31,395 bases of DNA from the NCBI GenBank assembly GCA_020636955.1, contig JACJWY010000019.1, positions 1-31,395 of the forward strand, given 5' to 3'. The notes under the pieces were generated by a model. The model was given only the letters and a program-made list of their open reading frames with translations. It ran no database searches and had not been told where the DNA came from. Below, in pieces: positions 21,407-29,396 of this stretch. Each line of letters begins with the position of its first letter. The stretch's first letter is position 1. Origin of the DNA: Thermoleophilales bacterium (GTDB lineage: Bacteria > Actinomycetota > Thermoleophilia > Solirubrobacterales > 70-9). Both the position numbers and the translations under genes were made by a program.

Positions 21407-22560
21407 CGAAGAATGGCGAGTGCGCCGTTGGCCTCGCCGAGCGCGGGCACCTCTTCAACCGAAGCGGAAGTGACCCGGGCCCCGGTCCTGAGGGCGAGCT
21501 CGACCAGGGCCTCCTGGACGCTGGCTTCTCCCGCCTGGTCGATCGCCTCGCGACTTGCCGCGTCAAGCTCCTCTTCGTCGGTCTCGAGATAGGGATCGAT
21601 GATCAGATGCTCGACCCTTCCCTCGCCCAGCGCCGCCAGCACCAGGTCGGGCCCGGCTGCCCCGCGGCCACCCGCCCTGGAGCTCTCCAGCGCCCTGGCC
21701 CCGTCGCCCGACACTTCATCCCGCCAGGCCTGGCGGAGGTGCGGGTCAAGGGCCGCGCCCGCTTCGGCCGCCGTGAGGTCGATCAGGTTGAGATGCACCG
21801 TGGTCGCGAGCCTGCTCCGCATGTCGGCGGGAAGAGCCTCGTTGAAGCCCGCTCCGAGCTCGCCCTCGGCGGCTGCCACGAGTCGGTCGAATCCGAGTTC
21901 GGTGGCACTGTCGGCAATTGCCTTCGCCGCGGCCTTCAGGAAGCGGGCTCGCCAGACCTCGACCCGGTCGTCGTAGGCCGAGATGTTCGACACACCGCCG
22001 CCCGCGACCGTACCCTGCGGCCGGGCCGGCCCCCGGTACTCGTGCCAGTCGCCGAGCTCCAGGTCGAAGGTCGAAAGCTCGAGGTCCTTCGTATGCCCGT
22101 CGGACCATTCGAGCAGGCGGATGCGGTCCTGGCTGAGCAGGATCAGGCCGGTCCGCTGGCCCCGGTCGATCACGTCGAGCATCGGCCAGACCACCGGACC
22201 GGAGTCGACCGTCGCGAAGTCCTGACGAACCGGAATCTGGAAGGTGGTGAAGGAATCGACGGTCCCTCCCGCACCGAGAAAGAGAGCCACGCTCCGGCCC
22301 CTCTCGGCCGCCGAAGCGGCGCTCAGGCGCTTCTCGGCGTCGGCGCAGAGCTTCCTGACGACCTGTTCCTTGCCGTGGTCGCCCTCATGAAACCCGCAGA
22401 TGTGGCTGAGGCCGTTCTTCAGGGCGATCGACCAGGCCGGGGTCTCGCTGCTGTTGGCCGGATCCCTCGGGTCTGTCCGGCAGAAGACCGACAGAACCGG
22501 CCCCTCCGAATCTCGATCGATCAGTTCACGAAGCTCCTCGATCCTCCGCTGATTCTTCAT
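21400..22560 (-). CDS. Bacterial eRF1-like protein (baeRF/VLRF1 family)
   Basis: This 386-residue protein is related to the archaeal/eukaryotic release factor eRF1 and to Vms1-type peptidyl-tRNA hydrolases. The N-terminal domain opens with the family-like IEELRELIDRDSEGPVLSVFCRTDP; the middle (about 130-270) corresponds to the catalytic-type domain but shows no GGQ motif; the C-terminal third (AALGEGRVEHLIIDPY, then an acidic segment, VQEALVELALRTGARVTSASVEEVPAL and GALAILRY) looks like the eRF1 domain 3/L7Ae-like fold. Such proteins are proposed to act on stalled ribosomes, but function in bacteria is unproven. The ATG follows an extended -10 (TGA-TTTAGT) by six bases. Its 3' end overlaps the operator of the next operon. 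Confidence 0.75.
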   Translation of the reverse strand: MKNQRRIEELRELIDRDSEGPVLSVFCRTDPRDPANSSETPAWSIALKNGLSHICGFHEGDHGKEQVVRKLCADAEKRLSAASAAERGRSVALFLGAGGTVDSFTTFQIPVRQDFATVDSGPVVWPMLDVIDRGQRTGLILLSQDRIRLLEWSDGHTKDLELSTFDLELGDWHEYRGPARPQGTVAGGGVSNISAYDDRVEVWRARFLKAAAKAIADSATELGFDRLVAAAEGELGAGFNEALPADMRSRLATTVHLNLIDLTAAEAGAALDPHLRQAWRDEVSGDGARALESSRAGGRGAAGPDLVLAALGEGRVEHLIIDPYLETDEEELDAASREAIDQAGEASVQEALVELALRTGARVTSASVEEVPALGEANGALAILRY

Positions 22561-22566
22561 TACCTG

Positions 22567-22575
22567 ACTAAATCA
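22567..22575 (-). promoter_or_regulatory. Candidate extended -10 of the baeRF-like gene (leaderless)
   Basis: TTTAGT preceded by TGA on the minus strand fits an extended -10 element. It ends six bases before the ATG at 22560. Confidence 0.45.
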
Positions 22576-22677
22576 GACCCGATGTCCCGACATGCCAAAC
22601 TGGCCCCGGAAGCACAAAGCCGGTGGCGTCTCCGGCGATGTTTCGGGCCGGAGAGGAAACTCCCGGCGGCTCCGTGC

Positions 22678-23418
22678 CTACTCGGCGGGCCCTGATTCCC
22701 CGGCGGGCCCGGGCTCCTCGATCTCGTAGAGGGATTCGCGGGCGACCTGCTTGCCGCGGGAAGTCCAGAGATTGATTTCCAGGTAGACGTCATCGCCGTA
22801 GTTCCTGAGCGCGTCGGGGGCGATCAGGGTGAAGCGGTCGGCGCGAGAGCCCTGACCGCCGAAGAGCGGATCCTGATCGACCGTGACCCCGTCGAGTTCG
22901 GCGGTGACGGCGAAAGCATCCCGGACCAGGGAGCGCCCCCAGACCAGGGTCATCGCCGCTTCGCGACCCTGTTCGCCGCGCCAGGTTCCGATCACCTCGT
23001 CGGAGATGTCGATGGACCAGTCGGGGTTGTCAGCCGCGACGACGTCGGTGAAGTCGGCCGAAGCCTTGAAGTCGGTCGGATCGCCCCCCTCCGGCTGAAT
23101 GAAGCTGACGAAACCAAAGAGCTCGATTGGTTCCGCGTCGCCGCCTTCTTCCATTACCGCCTCGGAGTTCCCGGAGACCGGGATCCAGACCCGCCCGGAC
23201 CAGGCCCGTTCGGGAAACCAGGTGAAATCGTCCGGGATCACGGTGCCGGCGGGGAGGTCGTCAATCTCCCGGCAGGCATCCGTGAAGGCGGTCGCCAGAC
23301 GCTCGGCGAAACGGCCGTGAGGAATGCCGTGGCGGGAAGCGTCGGCTACGAAGCGGGGGAAAGGTCGATTGTCGATCGGCATCGGCAGGAGGTTATCCGG
23401 GTGTTGAAGCCGGCGCAT
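22678..23418 (-). CDS. Uncharacterised protein downstream of galT
   Basis: I recognise no family. The product is 246 residues (234 if the ATG at 23382, MPIDNRPFPRF, is used) and looks soluble and cytoplasmic, with no signal or membrane segment. It is acidic, with many aromatic and Asp/Glu residues, and a string of predicted strands in the second half (IELFGFVSFI, AMTLVWGRSL, DDVYLEINLW). It starts nine bases after the galT stop, so it is surely in the same transcript. Neither start has a Shine-Dalgarno sequence, consistent with coupled translation. Confidence 0.75.
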   Translation of the reverse strand: MRRLQHPDNLLPMPIDNRPFPRFVADASRHGIPHGRFAERLATAFTDACREIDDLPAGTVIPDDFTWFPERAWSGRVWIPVSGNSEAVMEEGGDAEPIELFGFVSFIQPEGGDPTDFKASADFTDVVAADNPDWSIDISDEVIGTWRGEQGREAAMTLVWGRSLVRDAFAVTAELDGVTVDQDPLFGGQGSRADRFTLIAPDALRNYGDDVYLEINLWTSRGKQVARESLYEIEEPGPAGESGPAE

Positions 23419-23427
23419 CGAGTCGTT

Positions 23428-24495
23428 TCAGATGGCACCGCGCAAGGTATCGGCCGCGGCTTCGGGCGTGACGATGTTGATGTCCACCCCGGTAGCCATC
23501 TCGAATGCGGAGGCCGGTTCGAGGCGAGGGATCAGGTCCAGGTGCCAGTGAAAGTGCTCCACCGCCTTCGGCGCGGTCCTGACCCAGAGGTTCATCTGGC
23601 AGGGATTGCCGAAGAGCCGGGTCAAGGCCCGTACCGCCCGCCCCAGCATTGCCGCACCGCCCTCGTCTTCCTCGAACCGTGAAACCGGGCGCCGGGGAAT
23701 TATCCGCATCTCGTACGGGTGCCGGGAGGCCCAAGGGCAGATCAGGGCGACCTCATCGTCGATCGCCACCAGCCGCTGGCCGCGGCGAATCTCCTCACGA
23801 AGGATCTCCCCGAGCAGGCTGGCCCCGGCCGTACGTTCCCGGTAGGCGCCCACGCGCTCGCGCTCGCGGGCGACCGAAGGCGGGACGAATTCCATCGCCC
23901 CGAGCTGGGCGTGGCTGTGTTCAAGCGAGGCTCCCGAAGCAGGGCCCTGATTGAGGATCAGCTGCACATAGGCCGAATCTGCGTGGGCCCGCATCCGGCT
24001 GCGCCAGGCCGCCACCGCGGCCGCGAGCGACTCCTCTTCCATTTCGGCGAGCGACGTCAGATGGAAGGGCGAGTTGATGATCACCTCGTGGCTGCCGTAG
24101 GCGGGGCGGGAGGCAAACATGTCCGGCTCGGACCCCCGGCCCGAAGCAAGCAAGGGGTCGGCAGGGCTGGAGAAGGCGCTCGACTCGGCCCCGGCCCGGT
24201 CGGCCACCTTCCGGCTGTCCTCCGCCTCCCCGTCCTCCCGGGGCAGAACGGCCGGGTAGAGGTTGGGCACGGTGCGGGTTACCCATCCGGGCGAATTCGC
24301 TTCACCGCCGCCCGGCCGGTCCGCCTCCACCTCCGGCGGCGTCACCGACTCGTTGCCTTCGCAAAAGGGGCATCCTTCGTGCGCGGCGGGGTGCCAGTCT
24401 CCGGAAGTGAAGTCGTCCGGTCTTTCCGACCTTGCGGGCGCAACCAGCACCCGGCCACCGGTCAACTGGTCGATTCTTACTTCGGGCGAGCTCAA
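23428..24495 (-). CDS. galT: Galactose-1-phosphate uridylyltransferase
   Basis: GalT exchanges UMP between UDP-glucose and galactose 1-phosphate in the Leloir pathway. The 355-residue protein has the HIT-type fold: CPFCEGNES with a CxxC zinc pair, VPNLYPAV, SHEVIINSPFH, and the active-site NQGPASGASLEHSHAQL, where the HSH-Q motif holds the catalytic His. A second half-domain contains the EHFHWHLDLIPRL zinc/His cluster. The start is TTG, with no strong Shine-Dalgarno sequence, 28 bases after the slipin gene, so it is in the nfeD-slipin operon. No galK or galE is visible in the window. Confidence 0.93.
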   Translation of the reverse strand: MSSPEVRIDQLTGGRVLVAPARSERPDDFTSGDWHPAAHEGCPFCEGNESVTPPEVEADRPGGGEANSPGWVTRTVPNLYPAVLPREDGEAEDSRKVADRAGAESSAFSSPADPLLASGRGSEPDMFASRPAYGSHEVIINSPFHLTSLAEMEEESLAAAVAAWRSRMRAHADSAYVQLILNQGPASGASLEHSHAQLGAMEFVPPSVARERERVGAYRERTAGASLLGEILREEIRRGQRLVAIDDEVALICPWASRHPYEMRIIPRRPVSRFEEDEGGAAMLGRAVRALTRLFGNPCQMNLWVRTAPKAVEHFHWHLDLIPRLEPASAFEMATGVDINIVTPEAAADTLRGAI

Positions 24496-24523
24496 GCGGT
24501 CTCTTGCCGGTCTGAGCGGCCCC

Positions 24524-25366
24524 TCAGGCGGCCGGTGGCAGATCCTCGGGACCGGCCCCGCCGATCGTCGGTTTGACGTTGCCGTCAGATTCGAGGTCGG
24601 GATTTCCGATGTTTCCGAGAGTCTGCTGGAAGGCGGAGATCAGATCCATCGGCAACGGGAAGATCACGGTCGAGTTCTGGTTGCCCGAGATCTCGAGCAG
24701 GGTCTGCAGGTAGCGCAGCTGGAGCGAGGCCGGATTGCGGCTGATGATGTCGGCCGCATCGGTGAGCTTCTCGGCCGCCTGATACTCGCCCTCGGAGTTG
24801 ATTATCTTGGCCCGCCGTTCACGCTCGGCCTCGGCCTGCCGGGCCATCGCCCGCTGCATCGCCTCGGGGATCTCGACGTCCTTGATCTCCACCGTTGTGA
24901 CCTTCACGCCCCAGGGCTCGGTCTGCTCGTCGATGATTTTCTGGAGTGATTCGTTGAGCCGTTCCCGCTCGGAGAGGATCTCGTCGAGTTCGGCCTTGCC
25001 CAGCACCGCCCGCAGCGAGGTCTGCGAGATCTGCGAGGTTGCGATCAGGTAGTTCTCGACGTCGGTGATCGCCCGGTTCGGGTCGATCACCCGGAAGTAA
25101 CAGACGGCGTTGACCGAGGTCGGAACGTTGTCGCGGGTGATTACTTCCTGAGGAGGAATGTTCAGGGTGACTGTCCTCAAGTCGATCTTGACCATGCGGT
25201 CGATGAAGGGGATCAGCAGGATCAGGCCCGGACCCTTCTGGTTGATCAGCCGGCCGAGCCGGAAGATCACACCGCGCTCGTATTCGCGCAGAATCTTGAT
25301 TGCCGAGAACAACACAATCAGGGCGAAGATCGCGAGGATCACGACGAGGGTTCCGAGAACTGCCAT
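24524..25366 (-). CDS. Slipin/stomatin-like SPFH-domain membrane protein
   Basis: This is a 280-residue membrane scaffold. A single N-terminal hydrophobic helix (about 2-24) is followed by the SPFH domain (EYERGVIFRLGRLINQKGPGL, VTLNIPPQEVITRDNV, then RAVLGKAELDEILSERERL), and a helical, charged segment (about 185-215, AMARQAEAERERRAKIINSEGE) that probably oligomerises. Slipins form ring-like assemblies that organise the membrane and often pair with NfeD, whose gene lies directly upstream, ending two bases before this ATG. The ATG at 25366 has GGAGAG nearby inside the nfeD 3' end; an earlier in-frame start at 25399 would overlap nfeD. Confidence 0.93.
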   Translation of the reverse strand: MAVLGTLVVILAIFALIVLFSAIKILREYERGVIFRLGRLINQKGPGLILLIPFIDRMVKIDLRTVTLNIPPQEVITRDNVPTSVNAVCYFRVIDPNRAITDVENYLIATSQISQTSLRAVLGKAELDEILSERERLNESLQKIIDEQTEPWGVKVTTVEIKDVEIPEAMQRAMARQAEAERERRAKIINSEGEYQAAEKLTDAADIISRNPASLQLRYLQTLLEISGNQNSTVIFPLPMDLISAFQQTLGNIGNPDLESDGNVKPTIGGAGPEDLPPAA

Positions 25367-25368
25367 CT

Positions 25369-25983
25369 CTACTTCTCTCCTTGGTTGGTTTGAGGCCATG
25401 GGGCAACGACCAGGGTCAATCCGCTGACCTCGGTGACGGTGACCTTCTCTCCGATGCCCAGGCGGGCATCGGGGTCGGCCAGCCGGGCTTGCCAGAGCGC
25501 TCCGTCGACGAAGACCTGGCCGTCGGGCCGGAGCGGCACCCTGATATCGCCTTCCATGCCGACCAGGTCTTCCGGGCCGTAGCGGACCGGGGCGGCCCTG
25601 GTCTCGCTGGCCCGCTCGATCACGAACAGCATGAAAAGTCCGAGCGCGACCGAGCCGATCGTCACGGCGATGATCGAGGTCGGGTCGGTGTCGCGATCGA
25701 ACATCCAGATGCCCGAGGCGACAAGGGAGACCACACCTGCGATCGAAAGCGGCCGGTACGCGTGGAAGGCGACGGCTGAAATGAACAGTGCTATCGCCAG
25801 CAACAGCAGTCCGAGCCCGATCGCGGTCGGCCCGATGTCCACCACGCCGATCACCCCGAAGACCAGACTGATGATCCCGAGGATGGCCGGGATGAAACCT
25901 CCCGGGGTGACCGCTTCGATCCCGATCCCGGTCAGGCCGAGGATTACCAACAGGTAGGCGAGTGTCGGATCACTGATCTCCAC
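25369..25983 (-). CDS. NfeD-family membrane protein
   Basis: This 204-residue protein has four hydrophobic helices (about residues 9-30, 32-50, 55-75 and 100-125, including IEAVTPGGFIPAILGIISLVFG) and a C-terminal OB-fold domain (about 140-200, GMEGDIRVPLRPDGQVFVDGALWQA, then GEKVTVTEVSGLTLVV). This is the short NfeD form without a ClpP-like protease. NfeD and slipins are a conserved membrane pair, and here they are adjacent and cotranscribed. Start codons TTG 25986 and GTG 25983 are adjacent; GTG is preferred because TACGCT ends six bases upstream of it, as in other genes of the window. Confidence 0.92.
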   Translation of the reverse strand: MEISDPTLAYLLVILGLTGIGIEAVTPGGFIPAILGIISLVFGVIGVVDIGPTAIGLGLLLLAIALFISAVAFHAYRPLSIAGVVSLVASGIWMFDRDTDPTSIIAVTIGSVALGLFMLFVIERASETRAAPVRYGPEDLVGMEGDIRVPLRPDGQVFVDGALWQARLADPDARLGIGEKVTVTEVSGLTLVVAPWPQTNQGEK

Positions 25984-25989
25984 CAACCG

Positions 25990-25995
25990 AGCGTA
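25990..25995 (-). promoter_or_regulatory. Candidate -10 box of the nfeD-slipin-galT operon
   Basis: TACGCT on the minus strand lies six bases before the GTG at 25983. No Shine-Dalgarno sequence or consensus -35 is seen. Confidence 0.4.
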
Positions 25996-26007
25996 TCGGT
26001 CTCGCTC

Positions 26008-26025
26008 AACGGGCAGAAACCCGTT
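26008..26025 (-). terminator. Short hairpin after the thioredoxin-like gene
   Basis: AACGGG and CCCGTT arms (6 bp) with a 6-base loop lie directly after the stop codon of the TlpA-like gene and before nfeD. The stem is short and no T-run follows, so termination is uncertain. Confidence 0.4.
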
Positions 26026-26615
26026 CAGCCGGTGTTGCCGTTTATCGCGTACTGGCGGATCGCTTCCTCCAGTTCCGCCTGGTTCTCGAAAGGACCCGAC
26101 TTTGTGTAAGTCAGCTTGCCCTGGGCATCGAAGAACGCGGTCGCCGGATAACCGTGAGTCGCCCCCAGATCATGGGCGATATCGGCGTCGGGATCGGTGT
26201 AGCTCGGGTATGGAACCTTGTGAGTGGAGAGGAAGGTCTTCGCCGCGTCGTCGTTGTCCTGCGCATTCACTCCGAGGAAACCGACCTTCTTGCCCATGCT
26301 TGCCGCGGTCTTCTGGAAGACCGGGAATTCGGCCCTGCAGGGCCCGCACCAGGATGCCCAGACATTGACTACTGCCGGATAGCCGTTGAGATCGGCAATC
26401 CGCTCGTTGAAAGCGTCCAGCCCTCCCGAAAGCAGCTCGTTTCCCTGGGCGTAGAGCGAAGCGAGGGGGGCTGGTGCCCCGGCCAGTTTCTTCGCGTAGT
26501 CGGGGGCAGGCGACGGATCTTCACCGTTGTCACCACAGCCGGCCAGAACCAGCCCCGTGCAGGCCACGCAGAGCAAGGCGAAAACCAGCAGATGTCTGTG
26601 AACAGCCGTTTTCAT
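26025..26615 (-). CDS. TlpA/ResA-type thioredoxin-like lipoprotein
   Basis: This is a 196-residue extracytoplasmic thiol-disulfide oxidoreductase. The N-terminus is a lipoprotein signal with lipobox LAGC (Cys 27), followed by a short linker. The thioredoxin fold shows YPAVVNVWASWCGPCRAEFPVF with the redox motif WCGPC at residues 89-93, and the cis-Pro region GYPATAFFD later. Proteins of this type reduce or oxidise disulfides of exported proteins, for instance in cytochrome c maturation; the partner here is unknown. The ATG has no Shine-Dalgarno sequence; an AT-rich TTTAAT lies ten bases upstream. It is divergent from the helicase gene. Confidence 0.92.
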   Translation of the reverse strand: MKTAVHRHLLVFALLCVACTGLVLAGCGDNGEDPSPAPDYAKKLAGAPAPLASLYAQGNELLSGGLDAFNERIADLNGYPAVVNVWASWCGPCRAEFPVFQKTAASMGKKVGFLGVNAQDNDDAAKTFLSTHKVPYPSYTDPDADIAHDLGATHGYPATAFFDAQGKLTYTKSGPFENQAELEEAIRQYAINGNTG

Positions 26616-26642
26616 TCGAGTAATGATTAAATACAGGAGTCC

Positions 26643-26662
26643 GATCCGCTTGTTCGCGGATC
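26643..26662. repeat. Inverted repeat in the tlpA-helicase divergent region
   Basis: GATCCGC and GCGGATC are perfect 7-base inverted repeats around a 6-base centre, inside the 156-base gap between the thioredoxin-like gene and the helicase gene. It could be an operator or an RNA hairpin. A direct repeat of CCGGGTCG, 13 bases apart (26730-26750), follows closer to the helicase gene. Confidence 0.6.
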
Positions 26663-26771
26663 ACGGAGGAACCCGGCGTCCGTCCGTCCAGCGTCGCCGT
26701 CGGAATCTCCAGTTACCTACTCATCCGAGCCGGGTCGATTTTCCGGGTCGGAATACTTGCGAAGGCTAGAG

Positions 26772-29396
26772 TTGGCCCCGACTACTGCAGCACCCGCATC
26801 AACTGCGGCCCCTTCAAAGAAAGACATCGAGCGTGCGTCCGAATTCGCGCGTGAGCCTCTCCTGCTGAACGGGGACGGTCCCGAGTCCCTGGTTCCGGGT
26901 ACGGCCCGCCGCCGGGCGTTCGACGCCGCAATCGCCGAACTCGACGCCGGACTGACCGAACCCTCCGTCGAGTGGCGCCGTAACTTCTCGCTTCTGCTCG
27001 GCCTCGAACGTCTTGTCGGCCAGGAGCCACCGACCCTGAAGGACGGGGCGGAACTCAACCCCCATCAGGTCGATGCCCTTTCCGGAACCCTGACCGAACT
27101 TGCGGCCGAACAGCAGGTCGCAGCGGTCGACGACATCGAGGCCCTTGAGGTGCTCGAGCAGGAAGGGGATTCACCGCTCGGGGAAGAAGACGGGACCGGG
27201 GAGAACGGTTCGACCGATGATTCCGAACTCGAAGAGGAAGTAATCGACGAGTCGGTCTCCGAGGATGAAGAGCCTCTCGACTGGGAAGACAAGCCGGACG
27301 AGGAAGCCGAGGATGACGAAGAGGTCGGCGAAGCCGCCGACGACCCCGGCGCCGCCCGCCGCTTCTGGTTTGAGCATGCCACCGGGGCCGGCAAGACGGT
27401 GGCCGCAGTCGGCTTCATCGAAGCGACCCGCACCGGCGGTGTCCTGATCCTCACCCACCGCCGCAACCTGGTCGACCAGTTCATCGGAGAAATATCCGAT
27501 CGCGGATACAAGGACCGGCTGCGCCCGCCGCTGCTCGACGGGCGCGACGAGGCCGACGGACCGGTGACGGTCGAGACCTACCAGTGGTTCGTCCGCAACG
27601 CCAAGCGCGTTTCCAACGCCTACACGGTGATCATCTGCGACGAGGCTCACACCGCGCTCGGCGAGAAGACATCCGCCTGCATCCGCTCGATGCCGGGCCC
27701 GGTCTACATCGGTATGACCGCGACCGGCGCCCTGATCGCCCGCCACGTCGCCGACCTCTTCCCCACCCAGACTTCCCGCTTCGACCTGGCCCAGGCTGCT
27801 CGCCGGGGCGTGATCGCCCCGCTTCGCTGCCTGCGCATCCCGCCTGGCCCGGGCGTCCGAACGATCGCCAAGGTGCCACTCCGCAAGGGCGAGGTCGACC
27901 AGGACTTCGACCAGGAAGAGCTGGCCAAGCTGCTCGACCAGGCCCCCTTCAACATGGCGATCGCCGACCTCTACAAGTCACGCTTCCGCAAGGCACCGGG
28001 CGTGCTTTACACGGCCGGTGTCCAGCACGCGAAGAATGTCGCCGCTGCCTTCCGGGAATTCGGGATCAACGCCAAGGCGGTCTCGGGCGAGACTCCGAAG
28101 CGCGAGCTCTCGGAGACGCTTGCCGCCTTCGAACGGGGCGAGGTGGATGTGCTCTGCAACGCCCAGCTGCTGGCCGAGGGCTGGAACTCTCCCCGCGCCA
28201 CCATCTGCATGCATCTGGCCCCGACCGCCTCGAAGCGGATCTACCAGCAGCGGGTCGGTCGTGTGACCCGCCGCTCGCCGAACAAGGAAGCGGGACTGGT
28301 AATCGACTTCGTCCATCCGGCGACCACCCATGACGAGTCGATCGTCACCCTGCACAGCCTGCTCGACCGTGACGTCTATCGCGGCGGGGCGATCGTGGTC
28401 GGCCCGGTCCGTCGCGGCCGGGGGCGCAAGGTTCGGGTGGAGCGCCGGATCGTCCCCGTCTCCGATGACCCGCAACGCCGCATCGAGGTGCTGGAACGGG
28501 ACATCTGGCGGATCGCGGTCGAGAACCTCGACTACGCCGAACAGCATGTCTGGGCCGCGCTGGCCGGGGCCAGGGTCACCTCCCAGGGCTGGCGCCGGGC
28601 TAAGGCAATGCTCCAGCACGACCGGACCAAGGAGCTCAGGCGCCGATACCTGATCACCTGCGTCCAGCGCAACCGGAACGCGCAGCTCAGGGTCAAGGCA
28701 CTCGGCGAGATCGCCAGCTTGAAGGATCCCGAAGCGTTCGATGACGCGATCGACATCGTCGGCACCTGGAGCCGTGACGAAAAGCGGGCGGGCACCAAGG
28801 TGCTGCTGCAGGCACTCGTCGACAAGCGGATCGGCCGTCGCGACCAGGCCCAGGCCTGGGTCTGGCGGCTCGCCTCATACAACCGCGAGCTCCACGAGGA
28901 ATACGCGGTGCAGCGCTGGCCGGAAACGAAGCGGTTGCTCGGTCTGCTGGTCAACTCGGCCGGCCGCGCCCACGGCAAGAACGCCAGGAAGCTGGTCCAG
29001 GCTGCCCGCAAGCAGGACCGTCGCCTCGCAGTCTCGCTGCTCGCCGCCGCGGTCGCCCACACGCCGGAGGGCGAAGAGGTTCTGCGTGGCGCCCGGATGA
29101 GAATGGCGAGAAAGCCTTCCGCGGTCGCCCGCGAACTGCTCCGGAACTTCCCCAAGGGAGGCAAGAAGCGGCGTCGCAAGAAGAACAAGAAGAAGGATCA
29201 GGCAGAGAACCCGGAGGTAGAGAGCGTCGAGACCGCGGAAGCAATCGCCGAAGGCGAAGAGGCGGTCAACGAGGTTGATGAATCAGGAGCCGAGTCCGAA
29301 GAGACGACGGCGGATGAAGCCAGCGAAGAAGCCGGCAACGACGAGCCCGGAGAGGAAGCCGAAAGCGATGAGAATTCCGAGAAAGATTCCGAGTAG
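26772..29396 (+). CDS. SF2 DEAH-box helicase with acidic insertion and charged C-terminus
   Basis: This 874-residue ATP-dependent helicase/translocase has ResIII-like motifs: Q-like NPHQVDAL (about 96-103), Walker A HATGAGKT (about 202-209), DEAH (about 290), MTAT (about 315), an LAEGWNSP motif V and QRVGRVTR motif VI (about 492). About 70 strongly acidic residues (125-192) split the Q-like motif from Walker A, which usually lie close together. After the helicase core is a helical region (about 560-790) of no known family, a basic patch (KGGKKRRRKKNKKKD) and an acidic tail. The TTG at 26772 has GAAGG six bases upstream; TTG 26757 is an alternative. Substrate is unknown; no nuclease or methylase gene is adjacent. 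Confidence 0.88.
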   Translation: MAPTTAAPASTAAPSKKDIERASEFAREPLLLNGDGPESLVPGTARRRAFDAAIAELDAGLTEPSVEWRRNFSLLLGLERLVGQEPPTLKDGAELNPHQVDALSGTLTELAAEQQVAAVDDIEALEVLEQEGDSPLGEEDGTGENGSTDDSELEEEVIDESVSEDEEPLDWEDKPDEEAEDDEEVGEAADDPGAARRFWFEHATGAGKTVAAVGFIEATRTGGVLILTHRRNLVDQFIGEISDRGYKDRLRPPLLDGRDEADGPVTVETYQWFVRNAKRVSNAYTVIICDEAHTALGEKTSACIRSMPGPVYIGMTATGALIARHVADLFPTQTSRFDLAQAARRGVIAPLRCLRIPPGPGVRTIAKVPLRKGEVDQDFDQEELAKLLDQAPFNMAIADLYKSRFRKAPGVLYTAGVQHAKNVAAAFREFGINAKAVSGETPKRELSETLAAFERGEVDVLCNAQLLAEGWNSPRATICMHLAPTASKRIYQQRVGRVTRRSPNKEAGLVIDFVHPATTHDESIVTLHSLLDRDVYRGGAIVVGPVRRGRGRKVRVERRIVPVSDDPQRRIEVLERDIWRIAVENLDYAEQHVWAALAGARVTSQGWRRAKAMLQHDRTKELRRRYLITCVQRNRNAQLRVKALGEIASLKDPEAFDDAIDIVGTWSRDEKRAGTKVLLQALVDKRIGRRDQAQAWVWRLASYNRELHEEYAVQRWPETKRLLGLLVNSAGRAHGKNARKLVQAARKQDRRLAVSLLAAAVAHTPEGEEVLRGARMRMARKPSAVARELLRNFPKGGKKRRRKKNKKKDQAENPEVESVETAEAIAEGEEAVNEVDESGAESEETTADEASEEAGNDEPGEEAESDENSEKDSE

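Noticed and set aside
22619..22636. GCCGG/CCGGC hairpin between the unknown gene after galT and the baeRF-like gene
   Set aside because: A 5-bp stem in GC-rich DNA without a T-run is too easily found by chance.
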